Positions 56,679 to 64,000 of a stretch of 64,000 nucleotides of DNA are shown one piece after another (position 1 is the stretch's first letter; every line of letters begins with the position of its first letter). This DNA comes from Cognatundibacterium curvum (lineage in GTDB: Bacteria > Pseudomonadota > Gammaproteobacteria > Burkholderiales > Burkholderiaceae_D). The stretch is taken from assembly GCF_014284235.1 (NCBI RefSeq), contig NZ_JACOGD010000003.1:124001-188000 (forward strand), in the 5' to 3' direction. The notes beneath the pieces are model-generated. The model was not told the origin of the DNA. It saw only the letters and a program-made list of their open reading frames with translations, and did not search any database. The translations under genes and the position numbers were made by a program.

Positions 56679-58919
56679 ATGGTTTCCATATCTGTCGCAA
56701 TGTCCGAGTCGCAATTGCTGGAAGGCTTATCAGAGGCTGATAAGGACAGGCTGATTGCAGCACTGGAGTTTGTCACGCCGTATTATCAGGCCCGCTCTAT
56801 CATTACTGAACAAAATGCCTTGCTGTTTGTGCGTGGTGTGGTATCCACGCTTGCCATGTTGCGCGCCGATGTGGATTCCCGGATCGCTGCATTGTTGTTT
56901 GAATTGCCTGATCTGCATCCTGAAGCGGCTAAGAAAATTGAAGCCCTGTTCGGCAAAGAAGTGGATGAGCTGGTGACAGGCATACGTCGCCTGATGAAGT
57001 TGCGTGAAGCGGCGTTGACGCAACATGAATTTGGCAATGGTAAGGATGCTGTAGAAAAGACTGCGGCGCAGATGGAGACCTTGCGTAAGATGGTGCTCGC
57101 AATGGCGAACGATATGCGTGTGGTGTTGATACGTCTGGCGTCCAGAGTGACTACCTTACGTTACTTTGCTGAATGTAAGCGCGAAGACGGCGCTGCTCAG
57201 CAATATGCAAGTGAAACCATGGACTTGTATGCGCCATTGGCTAATCGCCTCGGTATCTGGCAATTGAAGTGGGAGCTGGAAGATTTGTCGTTCCGCTTTC
57301 TGGAGCCGGCTCAGTACAAGCGTATCGCCAAAATGCTGGAAGAAAAACGGGTTGAGCGCGAAAGTTTTGTAGTGAATGCGATTGCGCGCCTCAATGCTGA
57401 GTTAAAGCTTGCAGGCGTTACGGCAGAAGTGTCCGGTCGTCCCAAACACATCTTTAGTATCTGGAAAAAGATGAAGGGAAAATCGGTCAATTTTGATGAG
57501 TTGTACGATGTGCGCGCCTTCCGTGTGATCGTCGATGATATCAAGGATTGTTATACCGTTTTGGGCATCGTACACAATGCCTGGGCGCCGATTCCTAAAG
57601 AGTTTGATGACTATATTTCTCGCCCCAAGTCTAACGGGTACAAATCTTTGCATACGGTGGTGGTCGTTGAGGATGGACGCCCGCTGGAGGTGCAGATACG
57701 CACCAGAGAGATGCATCAGTTTGCTGAATATGGTGTGGCAGCACACTGGCGTTATAAAGAAGCCGGTGGGTCCAATTTCACGGCTCAGGAATATGATGAA
57801 AAGATTGCCTGGTTAAGGCAATTACTCGCCTGGAAAACCGATGTCACGGATGTGGTGGTGGAGCAGGAAGATGTACAGCGTGAATGGGTAGAAAGGCTGA
57901 AGTCCGCCACTCTGGATGATCGCATCTACGTGTTGACCCCGCAGGCCAGAGTGATTGAGTTGCCAAATGGCGCAACGCCGGTGGATTTCGCTTACCAGTT
58001 GCATACAGATGTAGGGCATCGCTGTCGTGGTGCGCGCGTCGATAATGTGATGGTGCCGCTGAATACCCGGCTAAAAAATGGCCAGACGGTAGAAATTATT
58101 ACCCTCAAGCTGGGATCTGCTCAGGCTGGGCCTTCACGTGACTGGCTGAGTCCTGAGTACTCGTCCGGCACCCGTACGCGCACCAAAATCCGCGCCTGGT
58201 TTAATGCGATAGATCAGCAGGAAACGCTGGCGAATGGACGTGCACTGATCGAAAAAACCTTGCAGCGCGAAGGGAAAACGGCGGTTAATCTGGAAGAGCT
58301 CGCGCGTAAATTGGGCTTTGCGGCGGTGGATGAATTTTTCTTATCGGTCGGTAAGGATGAATTCAGTCTGCGCCAGGTAGAGACTGTTTTGCGTGACAAT
58401 GTTGTGGTTCCAGATGAGATTAATGAGCAGGCCATCACCAATAAGAGTCGTGCATCCAGTGTGACACAGGGTGCTAAGTCAGGTGTGTTGGTGGTGGGTA
58501 CGGATGGCTTAATGACACAGCTGGCACGCTGCTGTAAGCCGGCTCCGCCAGATGATATCGTTGGCTTCGTCACGCGCGGTAAGGGTGTGTCTATCCATCG
58601 CCTCAATTGCAAAAACTTTGGGGAAATGCGCAACAGAGCGCCTGAACGGGTGATCCAGACCACCTGGGGCGATGGGGGTAAAGATACGGTTTACCCAGTT
58701 GATATCTATGTCATGGCGCAGGACAGGCAGGGCTTGTTGCGCGATATTTCTGAAATTTTTTCGCGTGAAAAAATCAATGTGATTGGCGTCAATACCCAGA
58801 GCGCGAAATCGCAGGCACGCATGTCGTTTACGGTGGAAATCTCAGGTACGACCCAATTGCAAAAGGCGCTGAGCGTGATACGTGAGGTGGGTGGGGTGCA
58901 GGAAGTACGTAGGCAATAA
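56679..58919 (+). CDS. relA: GTP pyrophosphokinase RelA
   Basis: Makes (p)ppGpp in the stringent response. The 746-residue product has an N-terminal pseudo-hydrolase domain: where SpoT has HDxxED, this has LLFELPDLHPE, so hydrolysis should be lost. The synthetase domain follows (about 230-400), with YDVRAFRVIVDD, the RelA-type acidic EFDD and GYKSLHTVV. Then come a TGS domain (about 410-475) and a C-terminal zinc-finger/ACT region (about 600-746, with RCCKPAPPDDIVGFVTRGKGVSIH). Together these favour RelA over SpoT. Confidence 0.93.
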   Translation: MVSISVAMSESQLLEGLSEADKDRLIAALEFVTPYYQARSIITEQNALLFVRGVVSTLAMLRADVDSRIAALLFELPDLHPEAAKKIEALFGKEVDELVTGIRRLMKLREAALTQHEFGNGKDAVEKTAAQMETLRKMVLAMANDMRVVLIRLASRVTTLRYFAECKREDGAAQQYASETMDLYAPLANRLGIWQLKWELEDLSFRFLEPAQYKRIAKMLEEKRVERESFVVNAIARLNAELKLAGVTAEVSGRPKHIFSIWKKMKGKSVNFDELYDVRAFRVIVDDIKDCYTVLGIVHNAWAPIPKEFDDYISRPKSNGYKSLHTVVVVEDGRPLEVQIRTREMHQFAEYGVAAHWRYKEAGGSNFTAQEYDEKIAWLRQLLAWKTDVTDVVVEQEDVQREWVERLKSATLDDRIYVLTPQARVIELPNGATPVDFAYQLHTDVGHRCRGARVDNVMVPLNTRLKNGQTVEIITLKLGSAQAGPSRDWLSPEYSSGTRTRTKIRAWFNAIDQQETLANGRALIEKTLQREGKTAVNLEELARKLGFAAVDEFFLSVGKDEFSLRQVETVLRDNVVVPDEINEQAITNKSRASSVTQGAKSGVLVVGTDGLMTQLARCCKPAPPDDIVGFVTRGKGVSIHRLNCKNFGEMRNRAPERVIQTTWGDGGKDTVYPVDIYVMAQDRQGLLRDISEIFSREKINVIGVNTQSAKSQARMSFTVEISGTTQLQKALSVIREVGGVQEVRRQ

Positions 58920-59019
58920 GCGGTTTTTATGCGGGCTTTCTGCTCTCTGCGCTAGCCTGAACTGGCTGGAAAAGCAAAAAAGTGCTTGGGGGGACTAGCA
59001 ATATTCATACATGCTCTGC

Positions 59020-59025
59020 TATACT
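59020..59025 (+). promoter_or_regulatory. -10 element for tRNA-Val / thrS leader
   Basis: TATACT lies 12 bases before tRNA-Val. The -35 region (around 58997-59002) is weak. Confidence 0.5.
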
Positions 59026-59036
59026 TTGGTTTCTTT

Positions 59037-59113
59037 AGACGCGTAGCTCAGCTGGTTAGAGCACTACCTTGACATGGTAGGGGTCGTTGGTTCGAGTCCA
59101 ATCGTGTCTACCA
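59037..59113 (+). tRNA. tRNA-Val (GAC)
   Basis: A 77-base cloverleaf with encoded CCA: acceptor AGACGCG/CGTGTCT, anticodon loop CTTGACAT giving GAC, T-arm GGTTCGAGTCC. No terminator follows directly, so transcription may run into the thrS leader. A 7-bp palindrome AGAAGTT-T-AACTTCT (59121-59135) lies just behind the CCA. Confidence 0.96.
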
Positions 59114-59164
59114 CAGATTTAGAAGTTTAACTTCTTAGATAAGAGCGAGAAAGGCATCCTGGTT

Positions 59165-59209
59165 ATGACACCGCGAACTACCACTAAAATGGTTTGGGAG
59201 CGACTCTAG
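59165..59209 (+). CDS. Threonine-rich leader peptide of thrS (candidate)
   Basis: A 14-codon frame encodes MTPRTTTKMVWERL. Four Thr codons (ACA, ACT, ACC, ACT) fall among its first seven codons. GAGAAAGG (59147-59154) lies about 10 bases before the ATG. A small hairpin CGAC-TCTA-GTCG (59201-59212) covers the stop codon, and a perfect intrinsic terminator starts 32 bases after the stop. This is the layout of transcription attenuation by threonyl-tRNA supply. Not proven; the peptide is short. Confidence 0.55.
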   Translation: MTPRTTTKMVWERL

Positions 59210-59240
59210 TCGGGGATCTTTTTCGTCTGAATCAAATTGG

Positions 59241-59269
59241 AAAAAGCACGGCTAGCCGTGCTTTTTTTT
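59241..59269 (+). terminator. Intrinsic terminator/attenuator upstream of thrS
   Basis: AAAAAGCACGGC (59241-59252) and GCCGTGCTTTTT form a perfect stem with a TA centre, with eight T. It ends 66 bases before the thrS ATG. CTTTTT (59218-59223) upstream could pair with the left arm as a weak antiterminator. Confidence 0.9.
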
Positions 59270-59335
59270 CGTCCAGATTTTTTCAAATTTTCAATTACAC
59301 ATTTTCGGCAAACTTCTGCCACTTTGGAGAGTGAC

Positions 59336-61246
59336 ATGGTCTCAGTAAAACTTCCTGATGGTTCGCAACGTCAATTCGATGCGCCAGTGACGGTTGCGCA
59401 AGTGGCTGCCAGCATTGGTGCTGGTCTGGCCAAGGCAGCGTTGGCCGGGCGTGTGGATGGTCAATTGGTAGACACCTCGTTTCTGATTGAAAAAGATGCA
59501 GAGCTGGCGATTGTGACTGATAAAGATGCGGATGGTCTGGATGTGATTCGTCACTCGACTGCGCATTTGCTGGCTTATGCGGTAAAAGAACTGTTTCCTG
59601 ATGCGCAGGTAACCATAGGCCCGGTCATTGAAAATGGCTTTTACTACGACTTTTCTTACAAGCGTCCATTCACGCCTGACGATCTGGTGCTGATTGAAAA
59701 GAAAATGCAAGAGCTTGCTAAGAAAGATGAGCAAGTGGTACGCAAGGTGGTGCCGCGTGATGAAGCGGTGGCTTACTTCAAATCTATTGGTGAAGCCTAT
59801 AAAGCGGAAATTATCGCTTCCATCCCGGCTGATCAGGATGTGTCGCTCTACACTGAAGGTAATTTCACGGATCTGTGCCGTGGTCCTCACGTGCCATCGA
59901 CCGGCAAGTTGAAGGTGTTCAAGCTGATGAAGCTGGCGGGTGCTTACTGGCGTGGTGATTCTAAAAACGAAATGCTGCAGCGTGTTTATGGTACAGCTTT
60001 CGCTAAAAAAGAAGACCAGGAAGCCTATCTGCATATGCTGGAAGAGGCGGAAAAACGCGACCATCGTAAATTGGCAAAAGCGCTGGATTTATTCCATTTT
60101 CAGGATGAGGCGCCAGGTCTCGTGTTCTGGCATGCCAAGGGTTGGACTATCTGGCAACAAGTTGAGCAGTACATGCGCAAGGTCTATCAGGAATGTGGTT
60201 ATCAGGAAGTGAAAGGTCCACAAATTCTGGACAGTAGTCTGTGGGGGAAAACCGGTCACTGGGATAACTACAAAGACAATATGTTTGTCACTGAGTCGGA
60301 AAACCGTACTTATGCGTTGAAGCCGATGAATTGCCCTGGGCATGTGCAGATTTTTAATTCCGGTATGAAGAGCTACCGTGATTTGCCGCTGCGTTTCGGT
60401 GAGTTTGGCCAGTGCCATCGTAATGAGCCGTCCGGTGCCTTGCATGGCATTATGCGCGTGCGCGGCTTTACCCAGGATGATGGTCATATTTTCTGTACTG
60501 AAGAGCAGATTCAGTCTGAAGTAATGGCCTTCCATCCGCAGGCAATGAAAGTATATGCGGATTTTGGCTTTGAACAGATTTCTATCAAGCTGGCGTTGCG
60601 CCCTGAAAACCGTATTGGTAGTGATGAAGTCTGGGATCGCGCCGAAGAAACCTTGCGTGCCGGTCTGCGCGCCTGTGGTGTAGAGTCGTGGGAAGAGTTG
60701 CCGGGCGAGGGTGCTTTCTATGGTCCTAAGATTGAGTATCACCTCAAAGACAGTCTGGGTCGTCCATGGCAAGTTGGTACGATGCAAGTGGATTTCTTCA
60801 TGCCAGGTCGCCTGGGTGCGGAGTATGTGGCGGATGATAATAGCCGCAAAGTGCCGGTGATGTTGCATCGTGCCATCGTGGGCTCACTGGAGCGCTTCAT
60901 TGGCATGTTGATTGAAAATCATGCTGGTGCGATGCCATTATGGTTATCTCCATTGCAAGTTTCCGTGCTGAATATTTCCGAATCGCAAGCTGAGTACGCC
61001 CAGCATGTTGCAGAAATCCTGAAGAAACAAGGATTTAGGGTAAATACTGATTTGCGCAATGAGAAAATAACCTATAAAATACGCGAGCATTCTATACAAA
61101 AAATGCCTTATATCATTGTTGTCGGTGATAAAGAGCGGGATGCAAACACCGTAGCTGTGCGTACGCGTGGCAATCTGGATCTGGGCGTAATGCCTATTGA
61201 TACCTTCATTTCCCGTCTGCATGACGAGATAGCAACTAAGGTTTAA
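59336..61246 (+). CDS. thrS: Threonyl-tRNA synthetase
   Basis: Charges tRNA-Thr and edits Ser-tRNA-Thr. The 636-residue product has a TGS domain (about 1-60), the editing domain with HSTAHLL (about 72-78) and [10 protein letters not shown] (about 180-189), the class II core with [10 protein letters not shown] (about 333-342) and [14 protein letters not shown], and the anticodon-binding domain (about 535-636). ATG 59336 follows GGAGAG; a longer frame opens at TTG 59237 inside the terminator and is rejected. It is the first protein gene of a translation operon with infC, rpmI, rplT, pheS and pheT. Confidence 0.97.
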   Translation: MVSVKLPDGSQRQFDAPVTVAQVAASIGAGLAKAALAGRVDGQLVDTSFLIEKDAELAIVTDKDADGLDVIRHSTAHLLAYAVKELFPDAQVTIGPVIENGFYYDFSYKRPFTPDDLVLIEKKMQELAKKDEQVVRKVVPRDEAVAYFKSIGEAYKAEIIASIPADQDVSLYTEGNFTDLCRGPHVPSTGKLKVFKLMKLAGAYWRGDSKNEMLQRVYGTAFAKKEDQEAYLHMLEEAEKRDHRKLAKALDLFHFQDEAPGLVFWHAKGWTIWQQVEQYMRKVYQECGYQEVKGPQILDSSLWGKTGHWDNYKDNMFVTESENRTYALKPMNCPGHVQIFNSGMKSYRDLPLRFGEFGQCHRNEPSGALHGIMRVRGFTQDDGHIFCTEEQIQSEVMAFHPQAMKVYADFGFEQISIKLALRPENRIGSDEVWDRAEETLRAGLRACGVESWEELPGEGAFYGPKIEYHLKDSLGRPWQVGTMQVDFFMPGRLGAEYVADDNSRKVPVMLHRAIVGSLERFIGMLIENHAGAMPLWLSPLQVSVLNISESQAEYAQHVAEILKKQGFRVNTDLRNEKITYKIREHSIQKMPYIIVVGDKERDANTVAVRTRGNLDLGVMPIDTFISRLHDEIATKV

Positions 61247-61317
61247 CAGATGCGCGGCAATCTTCCCTTTTGGCAAGATCGCACGGTAAAGATTTTATTT
61301 TTTTAAAGGAAACTGCA

Positions 61318-61839
61318 ATAGCTACCGAAAGAACACATCGTATCAACGGTGAAGTTACCGCGCCTGAAGTGCGCTTGTCTGGCGTTGATAATGAACCTCT
61401 GGGGATCGTCAAACTGAGTGAGGCTTTTCGCTTAGCCGAAGAGGCCAATGTGGATTTGGTGGAAATTGCGCCAAACGCGCAGCCACCAGTTTGCCGCTTG
61501 ATGGATTACGGCAAGTTTAAGTACCAGGAGCAGAAAAAAGCTCATGAAGCCAAACTGAAACAAAAAGTCATTTTGGTGAAAGAAGTGAAATTCCGCCCGG
61601 GTACTGATGATGGTGATTACAACATCAAACTGCGTAATCTGGTGAAGTTCCTTGATGATGGCGATAAAACCAAGATCACATTGCGCTTCCGTGGTCGTGA
61701 AATGGCGCATCAGGAAATTGGTATGCGTATGCTGGAGCGTCTGAAAGCAGATCTCGAGCCTTACGGTCAGGTAGAGCAGTTTCCTAAGATGGAAGGTCGC
61801 CAGATGGTCATGATACTGGCACCGAAAAAGAAAAAATAA
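61318..61839 (+). CDS. infC: Translation initiation factor IF-3, AUA start
   Basis: IF-3 binds the 30S subunit and rejects non-standard start codons. The product, about 173 residues, runs [22 protein letters not shown] (N-domain) then [19 protein letters not shown] (linker) and [19 protein letters not shown] (C-domain). There is no ATG or GTG near the expected N-terminus. ATA at 61318 sits exactly at the family start, 7 bases after AAGGA (61306-61310). A rare start allows IF-3 to repress itself, as known for the AUU start in Escherichia coli. A TTG at 61270 would add 16 unusual residues and lacks a ribosome-binding site. Confidence 0.9.
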   Translation: MATERTHRINGEVTAPEVRLSGVDNEPLGIVKLSEAFRLAEEANVDLVEIAPNAQPPVCRLMDYGKFKYQEQKKAHEAKLKQKVILVKEVKFRPGTDDGDYNIKLRNLVKFLDDGDKTKITLRFRGREMAHQEIGMRMLERLKADLEPYGQVEQFPKMEGRQMVMILAPKKKK

Positions 61840-61901
61840 GCTTTTTTAAAGCTTGTAGTTGAATTCAGGTTTTGTGGGGCTCGCTTTGGCGGGCACTACA
61901 A

Positions 61902-61923
61902 GATCCGGTCTACAGACCGGGTC
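61902..61923 (+). promoter_or_regulatory. Hairpin in the infC-rpmI gap, possible L20 control element
   Basis: GATCCGGTC (61902-61910) pairs with GACCGGGTC (61915-61923, one G.U) around TACA. In other bacteria L20 represses rpmI-rplT through structures in this gap. A link here is by position only. Confidence 0.4.
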
Positions 61924-61989
61924 ACAATAAGTGAGAAGTAGGCATCCAAGAGTAGCGATCGTTGCTGCCACCTACCATCATATAAAATT

Positions 61990-62017
61990 GGAGCTGTCGT
62001 AAAAGACAGATAGTGCT
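61990..62017 (+). promoter_or_regulatory. Split rpmI ribosome-binding site with hairpin
   Basis: GGAG (61990-61993) is 24 bases from the rpmI ATG, too far for normal use. Directly after it CTGTC (61994-61998) pairs with GACAG (62005-62009). Folding of this 16-base hairpin leaves 8 bases between GGAG and ATG, the normal spacing. No other Shine-Dalgarno-like sequence is present. Confidence 0.5.
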
Positions 62018-62215
62018 ATGCCAAAAATGAAGACGAAAAGCAGCGCGAAAAAGCGCTTCCGCGTCCGTCCAGGTGGTACCGTTAAACGCGGTCAGGCTTT
62101 CAAACGTCACATTCTGACTAAGAAAACCACCAAAAACAAACGTCAATTGCGCGGTGCTGTAGGTGTTCATGACACCAACATGGTTTCCGTTATGCGCATG
62201 ATGCCAACTGCTTAA
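62018..62215 (+). CDS. rpmI: 50S ribosomal protein L35
   Basis: A 65-residue basic protein with the family start [20 protein letters not shown] and end [15 protein letters not shown]. Normal length. It is followed by rplT after 28 bases. Translation may depend on the hairpin before it. Confidence 0.98.
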   Translation: MPKMKTKSSAKKRFRVRPGGTVKRGQAFKRHILTKKTTKNKRQLRGAVGVHDTNMVSVMRMMPTA

Positions 62216-62243
62216 CCTCATACTCATTATTTAAGGAGTAATT

Positions 62244-62603
62244 ATGCCTAGAGTAAAACGTGGGGTTACAGCTCGTGCCCGTCATAAAAAAGTACTGAAC
62301 CTTGCAAAAGGTTACCGTGGTCGCCGTAGTAAAGTATTCCGTATTGCTAAGCAAGCAGTTATGCGCGCTGGTCAATACGCATACCGCGATCGCCGCAACA
62401 AGAAACGTGTATTCCGCGCTCTGTGGATCACACGTATCAATGCAGCGACACGTCAACACGGTATGACTTACAGCGTATTCATGAACGGCCTGAAAAAAGC
62501 CGCGATTGAACTCGACCGTAAGGTATTGGCTGACATGGCAGTGACCGACAAACCAGCATTTGCTGCGATTGTTAATCAAGTCAAAGCCAACCTGGCAGCG
62601 TAA
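62244..62603 (+). CDS. rplT: 50S ribosomal protein L20
   Basis: A 119-residue rRNA-binding assembly protein with [20 protein letters not shown] at the start and [20 protein letters not shown] in the middle (about 48-67). A strong TAAGGAG precedes the ATG. In other bacteria it represses its own operon. Confidence 0.98.
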   Translation: MPRVKRGVTARARHKKVLNLAKGYRGRRSKVFRIAKQAVMRAGQYAYRDRRNKKRVFRALWITRINAATRQHGMTYSVFMNGLKKAAIELDRKVLADMAVTDKPAFAAIVNQVKANLAA

Positions 62604-62619
62604 TACAGTATCAGTAGTT

Positions 62620-62690
62620 GATGCAGTCTGTACGCAGACTGCATCTATCAAGCGGGGCAGAGGTTGATTCCTATGCCCCGTTTTGTTTTC
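62620..62690 (+). terminator. Tandem hairpins and intrinsic terminator before pheS
   Basis: An 11-bp perfect stem GATGCAGTCTG (62620-62630) / CAGACTGCATC (62635-62645) is followed by a second stem CGGGGCA (62653-62659) / TGCCCCG (62674-62680) with TTTTGTTTTC. The second is a credible terminator that would lower pheST expression relative to rplT. I see no separate Phe-rich leader peptide with a ribosome-binding site upstream of it. Confidence 0.8.
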
Positions 62691-62729
62691 AGCTCATTAT
62701 TTCAGCTTCTATGTAAGCGGGAACAACGC

Positions 62730-63746
62730 ATGAACCCATTAGATCAAATCGTCAGCCAGGCATGTGCTGATTTTCTGGCGGCTGTGGATGCCGCTGCACT
62801 GGAAAATGCTAAAGCCTTATACCTGGGCAAAAGTGGCCAGATTACCGAACAGATGAAGAGCCTGGGGAAATTATCCCCGGATGAGCGTAAGACACAGGGC
62901 GCCATCATTAATGCCGCTAAAGTGCAGATAGAAAATGCCTTGACCGAGCGCCGTGAAGCGCTGGCCAATGCACAATTGCAGGCGCGCCTGAGCGCGGAAG
63001 CAATTGATGTGAGCTTACCCGGCCGTGGCCGTGGCGTTGGTGGTATCCATCCCGTCATGCGTACCTGGCAAAGGGTGGAAGAGATTTTCCGTTCTATCGG
63101 TTTCGACGTGGCAGATGGCCCGGAAATTGAAACCGACTGGACCAATTTTACTGCACTGAACAGCCCGGAAAACCATCCTGCGCGTTCTATGCAGGATACC
63201 TTCTATGTGGATGGTAATGATACTCAGGGTAAGCAGTTACTTCTGCGTACCCATACCAGTCCTATGCAAGTGCGTTATGCACGCATGAATAAACCGCCGA
63301 TCAAGGTGATTGCACCCGGTCGTACCTATCGCGTTGACAGCGATGCGACTCACTCGCCTATGTTCCATCAGGTCGAAGGTTTGTGGATCGCAGAAGACAT
63401 CAGCTTCGCCGATCTGAAAGGCGTGTATCTGAATTTTGTGAAGGCCTTTTTTGAGACCGATGATTTGCAGGTGCGTTTCCGTCCGTCTTATTTTCCGTTC
63501 ACTGAACCTTCCGCTGAGATCGATATTGCCTTTGGCAGTGGTCCATTGAAAGGTTGCTGGCTGGAAGTGTCAGGTTCTGGACAGGTTCATCCTGCGGTGA
63601 TCCGTAACATGGGTCTGGACCCTGAAAAATATATAGGTTTCGCGTTTGGTTCGGGTCTGGAGCGTCTGACGATGTTGCGTTACGGTGTCAATGATCTGCG
63701 ACTGTTTTATGAAGGTGACTTGCGCTTCCTGAAGCAATTTAACTGA
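62730..63746 (+). CDS. pheS: Phenylalanyl-tRNA synthetase, alpha subunit
   Basis: Catalytic class II subunit. The 338-residue product has an N-terminal coiled coil (about 1-90), [16 protein letters not shown] (about 94-109), [11 protein letters not shown] (about 180-190), [13 protein letters not shown] (about 205-217) and the motif 3 [17 protein letters not shown] (about 306-322). ATG 62730 matches the family. An in-frame ATG at 62673, behind AGAGG, would add 19 residues with three Phe and lies inside the terminator stem; this cannot be ruled out. Confidence 0.95.
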   Translation: MNPLDQIVSQACADFLAAVDAAALENAKALYLGKSGQITEQMKSLGKLSPDERKTQGAIINAAKVQIENALTERREALANAQLQARLSAEAIDVSLPGRGRGVGGIHPVMRTWQRVEEIFRSIGFDVADGPEIETDWTNFTALNSPENHPARSMQDTFYVDGNDTQGKQLLLRTHTSPMQVRYARMNKPPIKVIAPGRTYRVDSDATHSPMFHQVEGLWIAEDISFADLKGVYLNFVKAFFETDDLQVRFRPSYFPFTEPSAEIDIAFGSGPLKGCWLEVSGSGQVHPAVIRNMGLDPEKYIGFAFGSGLERLTMLRYGVNDLRLFYEGDLRFLKQFN

Positions 63747-63869
63747 CGCAAGATACAGACCACATGGTTCCGGCGACTTCAGGCTCCTGGCGATTTCAGT
63801 CATGCCTTGGTCGCCACGCTTTACTGGAACTGGGTTGCCTGAATCTTATGATGAAATCTGAATCAATCT

Positions 63870-63884
63870 GAACGCCAGGCGTTC
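63870..63884. promoter_or_regulatory. Perfect palindrome between pheS and pheT
   Basis: GAACGCC-A-GGCGTTC, 7-base arms with a single centre base, in a 165-base gap that also carries two copies of GGCGAYTTCAG (from 63769 on). It may be an operator or a short hairpin; no promoter hexamers are clear. Confidence 0.4.
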
Positions 63885-63911
63885 AAACATCCAACATTAG
63901 ACGGCTGAATT

Positions 63912-64000
63912 ATGCAATTTTCTGAAAACTGGCTCCGTACTATGGTCGACCCGAAGATGACTTCGGATGAGTTGTCCCATTTGTTGACCATGTCTGGTTT
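63912..64000 (+). CDS. pheT: Phenylalanyl-tRNA synthetase, beta subunit (5' end only)
   Basis: The first 29 codons, [20 protein letters not shown] and on to LSHLLTMSG, match the N-terminus of PheT. The gene continues beyond the right edge. The ribosome-binding site is weak. Confidence 0.93.
   Translation, partial: MQFSENWLRTMVDPKMTSDELSHLLTMSG

Noticed and set aside
56679-58919. Calling this gene spoT (bifunctional)
   Set aside because: The HD hydrolase motif is missing and the synthetase has the acidic EFDD motif of RelA.
62621-62716. A 31-codon frame over the pheS terminator containing FCF as a pheM-like leader
   Set aside because: No ribosome-binding site and its Phe codons lie beyond the terminator stem, so it cannot act as an attenuator.

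Overview
The window looks like the chromosome of a Burkholderiales betaproteobacterium, most likely of the Oxalobacteraceae (for example an Undibacterium-like genome). This is inferred from gene order and protein families typical of that group (DUF3460-scpA-panC, sigma factor-DUF3619-DUF3106-RDD, tpiA-secG-tRNA-Leu-nuoA-N-DUF2818-Nudix, tRNA-Val-thrS-infC-rpmI-rplT-pheST), not from a marker search. Almost all of it is housekeeping DNA.

Layout. 1-1030: the 5' part of an unrecognised coiled-coil gene on the minus strand, running off the left edge, and a short MITE-like palindrome. 1.4-5.7 kb: tolA-tolB-pal-cpoB (cell-envelope Tol-Pal system, with tolQR not visible where expected) and three identical tRNA-Lys genes. 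5.8-8.4 kb: a methyltransferase and ppx. 8.5-12.2 kb: a TonB-dependent receptor under a TPP riboswitch, and a divergent secreted protein made of two DUF3471 domains. 12.3-16.3 kb (minus): rarD, btuF, panC, scpA, DUF3460. 16.4-19.9 kb (minus): a LOG-family hydrolase with a TetR regulator, then the sigma factor/DUF3619/DUF3106/RDD operon. 20.4-27.7 kb: ilvI-ilvH-ilvC, a SIMPL protein, pssA and leuA (branched-chain amino acids and phospholipid). 27.7-32.9 kb: rpsO, pnp, a quinone oxidoreductase, tpiA, secG. 33-48.8 kb: tRNA-Leu, the complete 14-gene nuo operon (complex I), DUF2818 and a Nudix hydrolase. 48.9-56.7 kb: ETF-ubiquinone oxidoreductase, an SDR/thioesterase pair, a PAS-LuxR regulator divergent from scoAB, bdhA, a hydrolase and a RidA protein. 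56.7-64 kb: relA, tRNA-Val, thrS-infC-rpmI-rplT-pheS and the start of pheT.

No phage, complete insertion sequence, CRISPR array, defence island or biosynthetic cluster is visible. The notable signals are regulatory. leuA has a leucine-codon leader peptide whose promoter would place the transcript start on the AUG itself (a leaderless leader). thrS has a 14-codon threonine-rich leader peptide followed by a perfect intrinsic terminator. ilvI has an isoleucine-rich small reading frame ending 12 bases before it. infC appears to start at AUA. rpmI has a Shine-Dalgarno sequence that only comes into register if a hairpin forms. pheS sits behind an intrinsic terminator. Together these suggest that much of the amino-acid and aminoacyl-tRNA-synthetase network here is controlled by cis-acting RNA and leader translation. 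The only candidate for a truly unknown system is the partial gene at the left edge, which is cut by the window.
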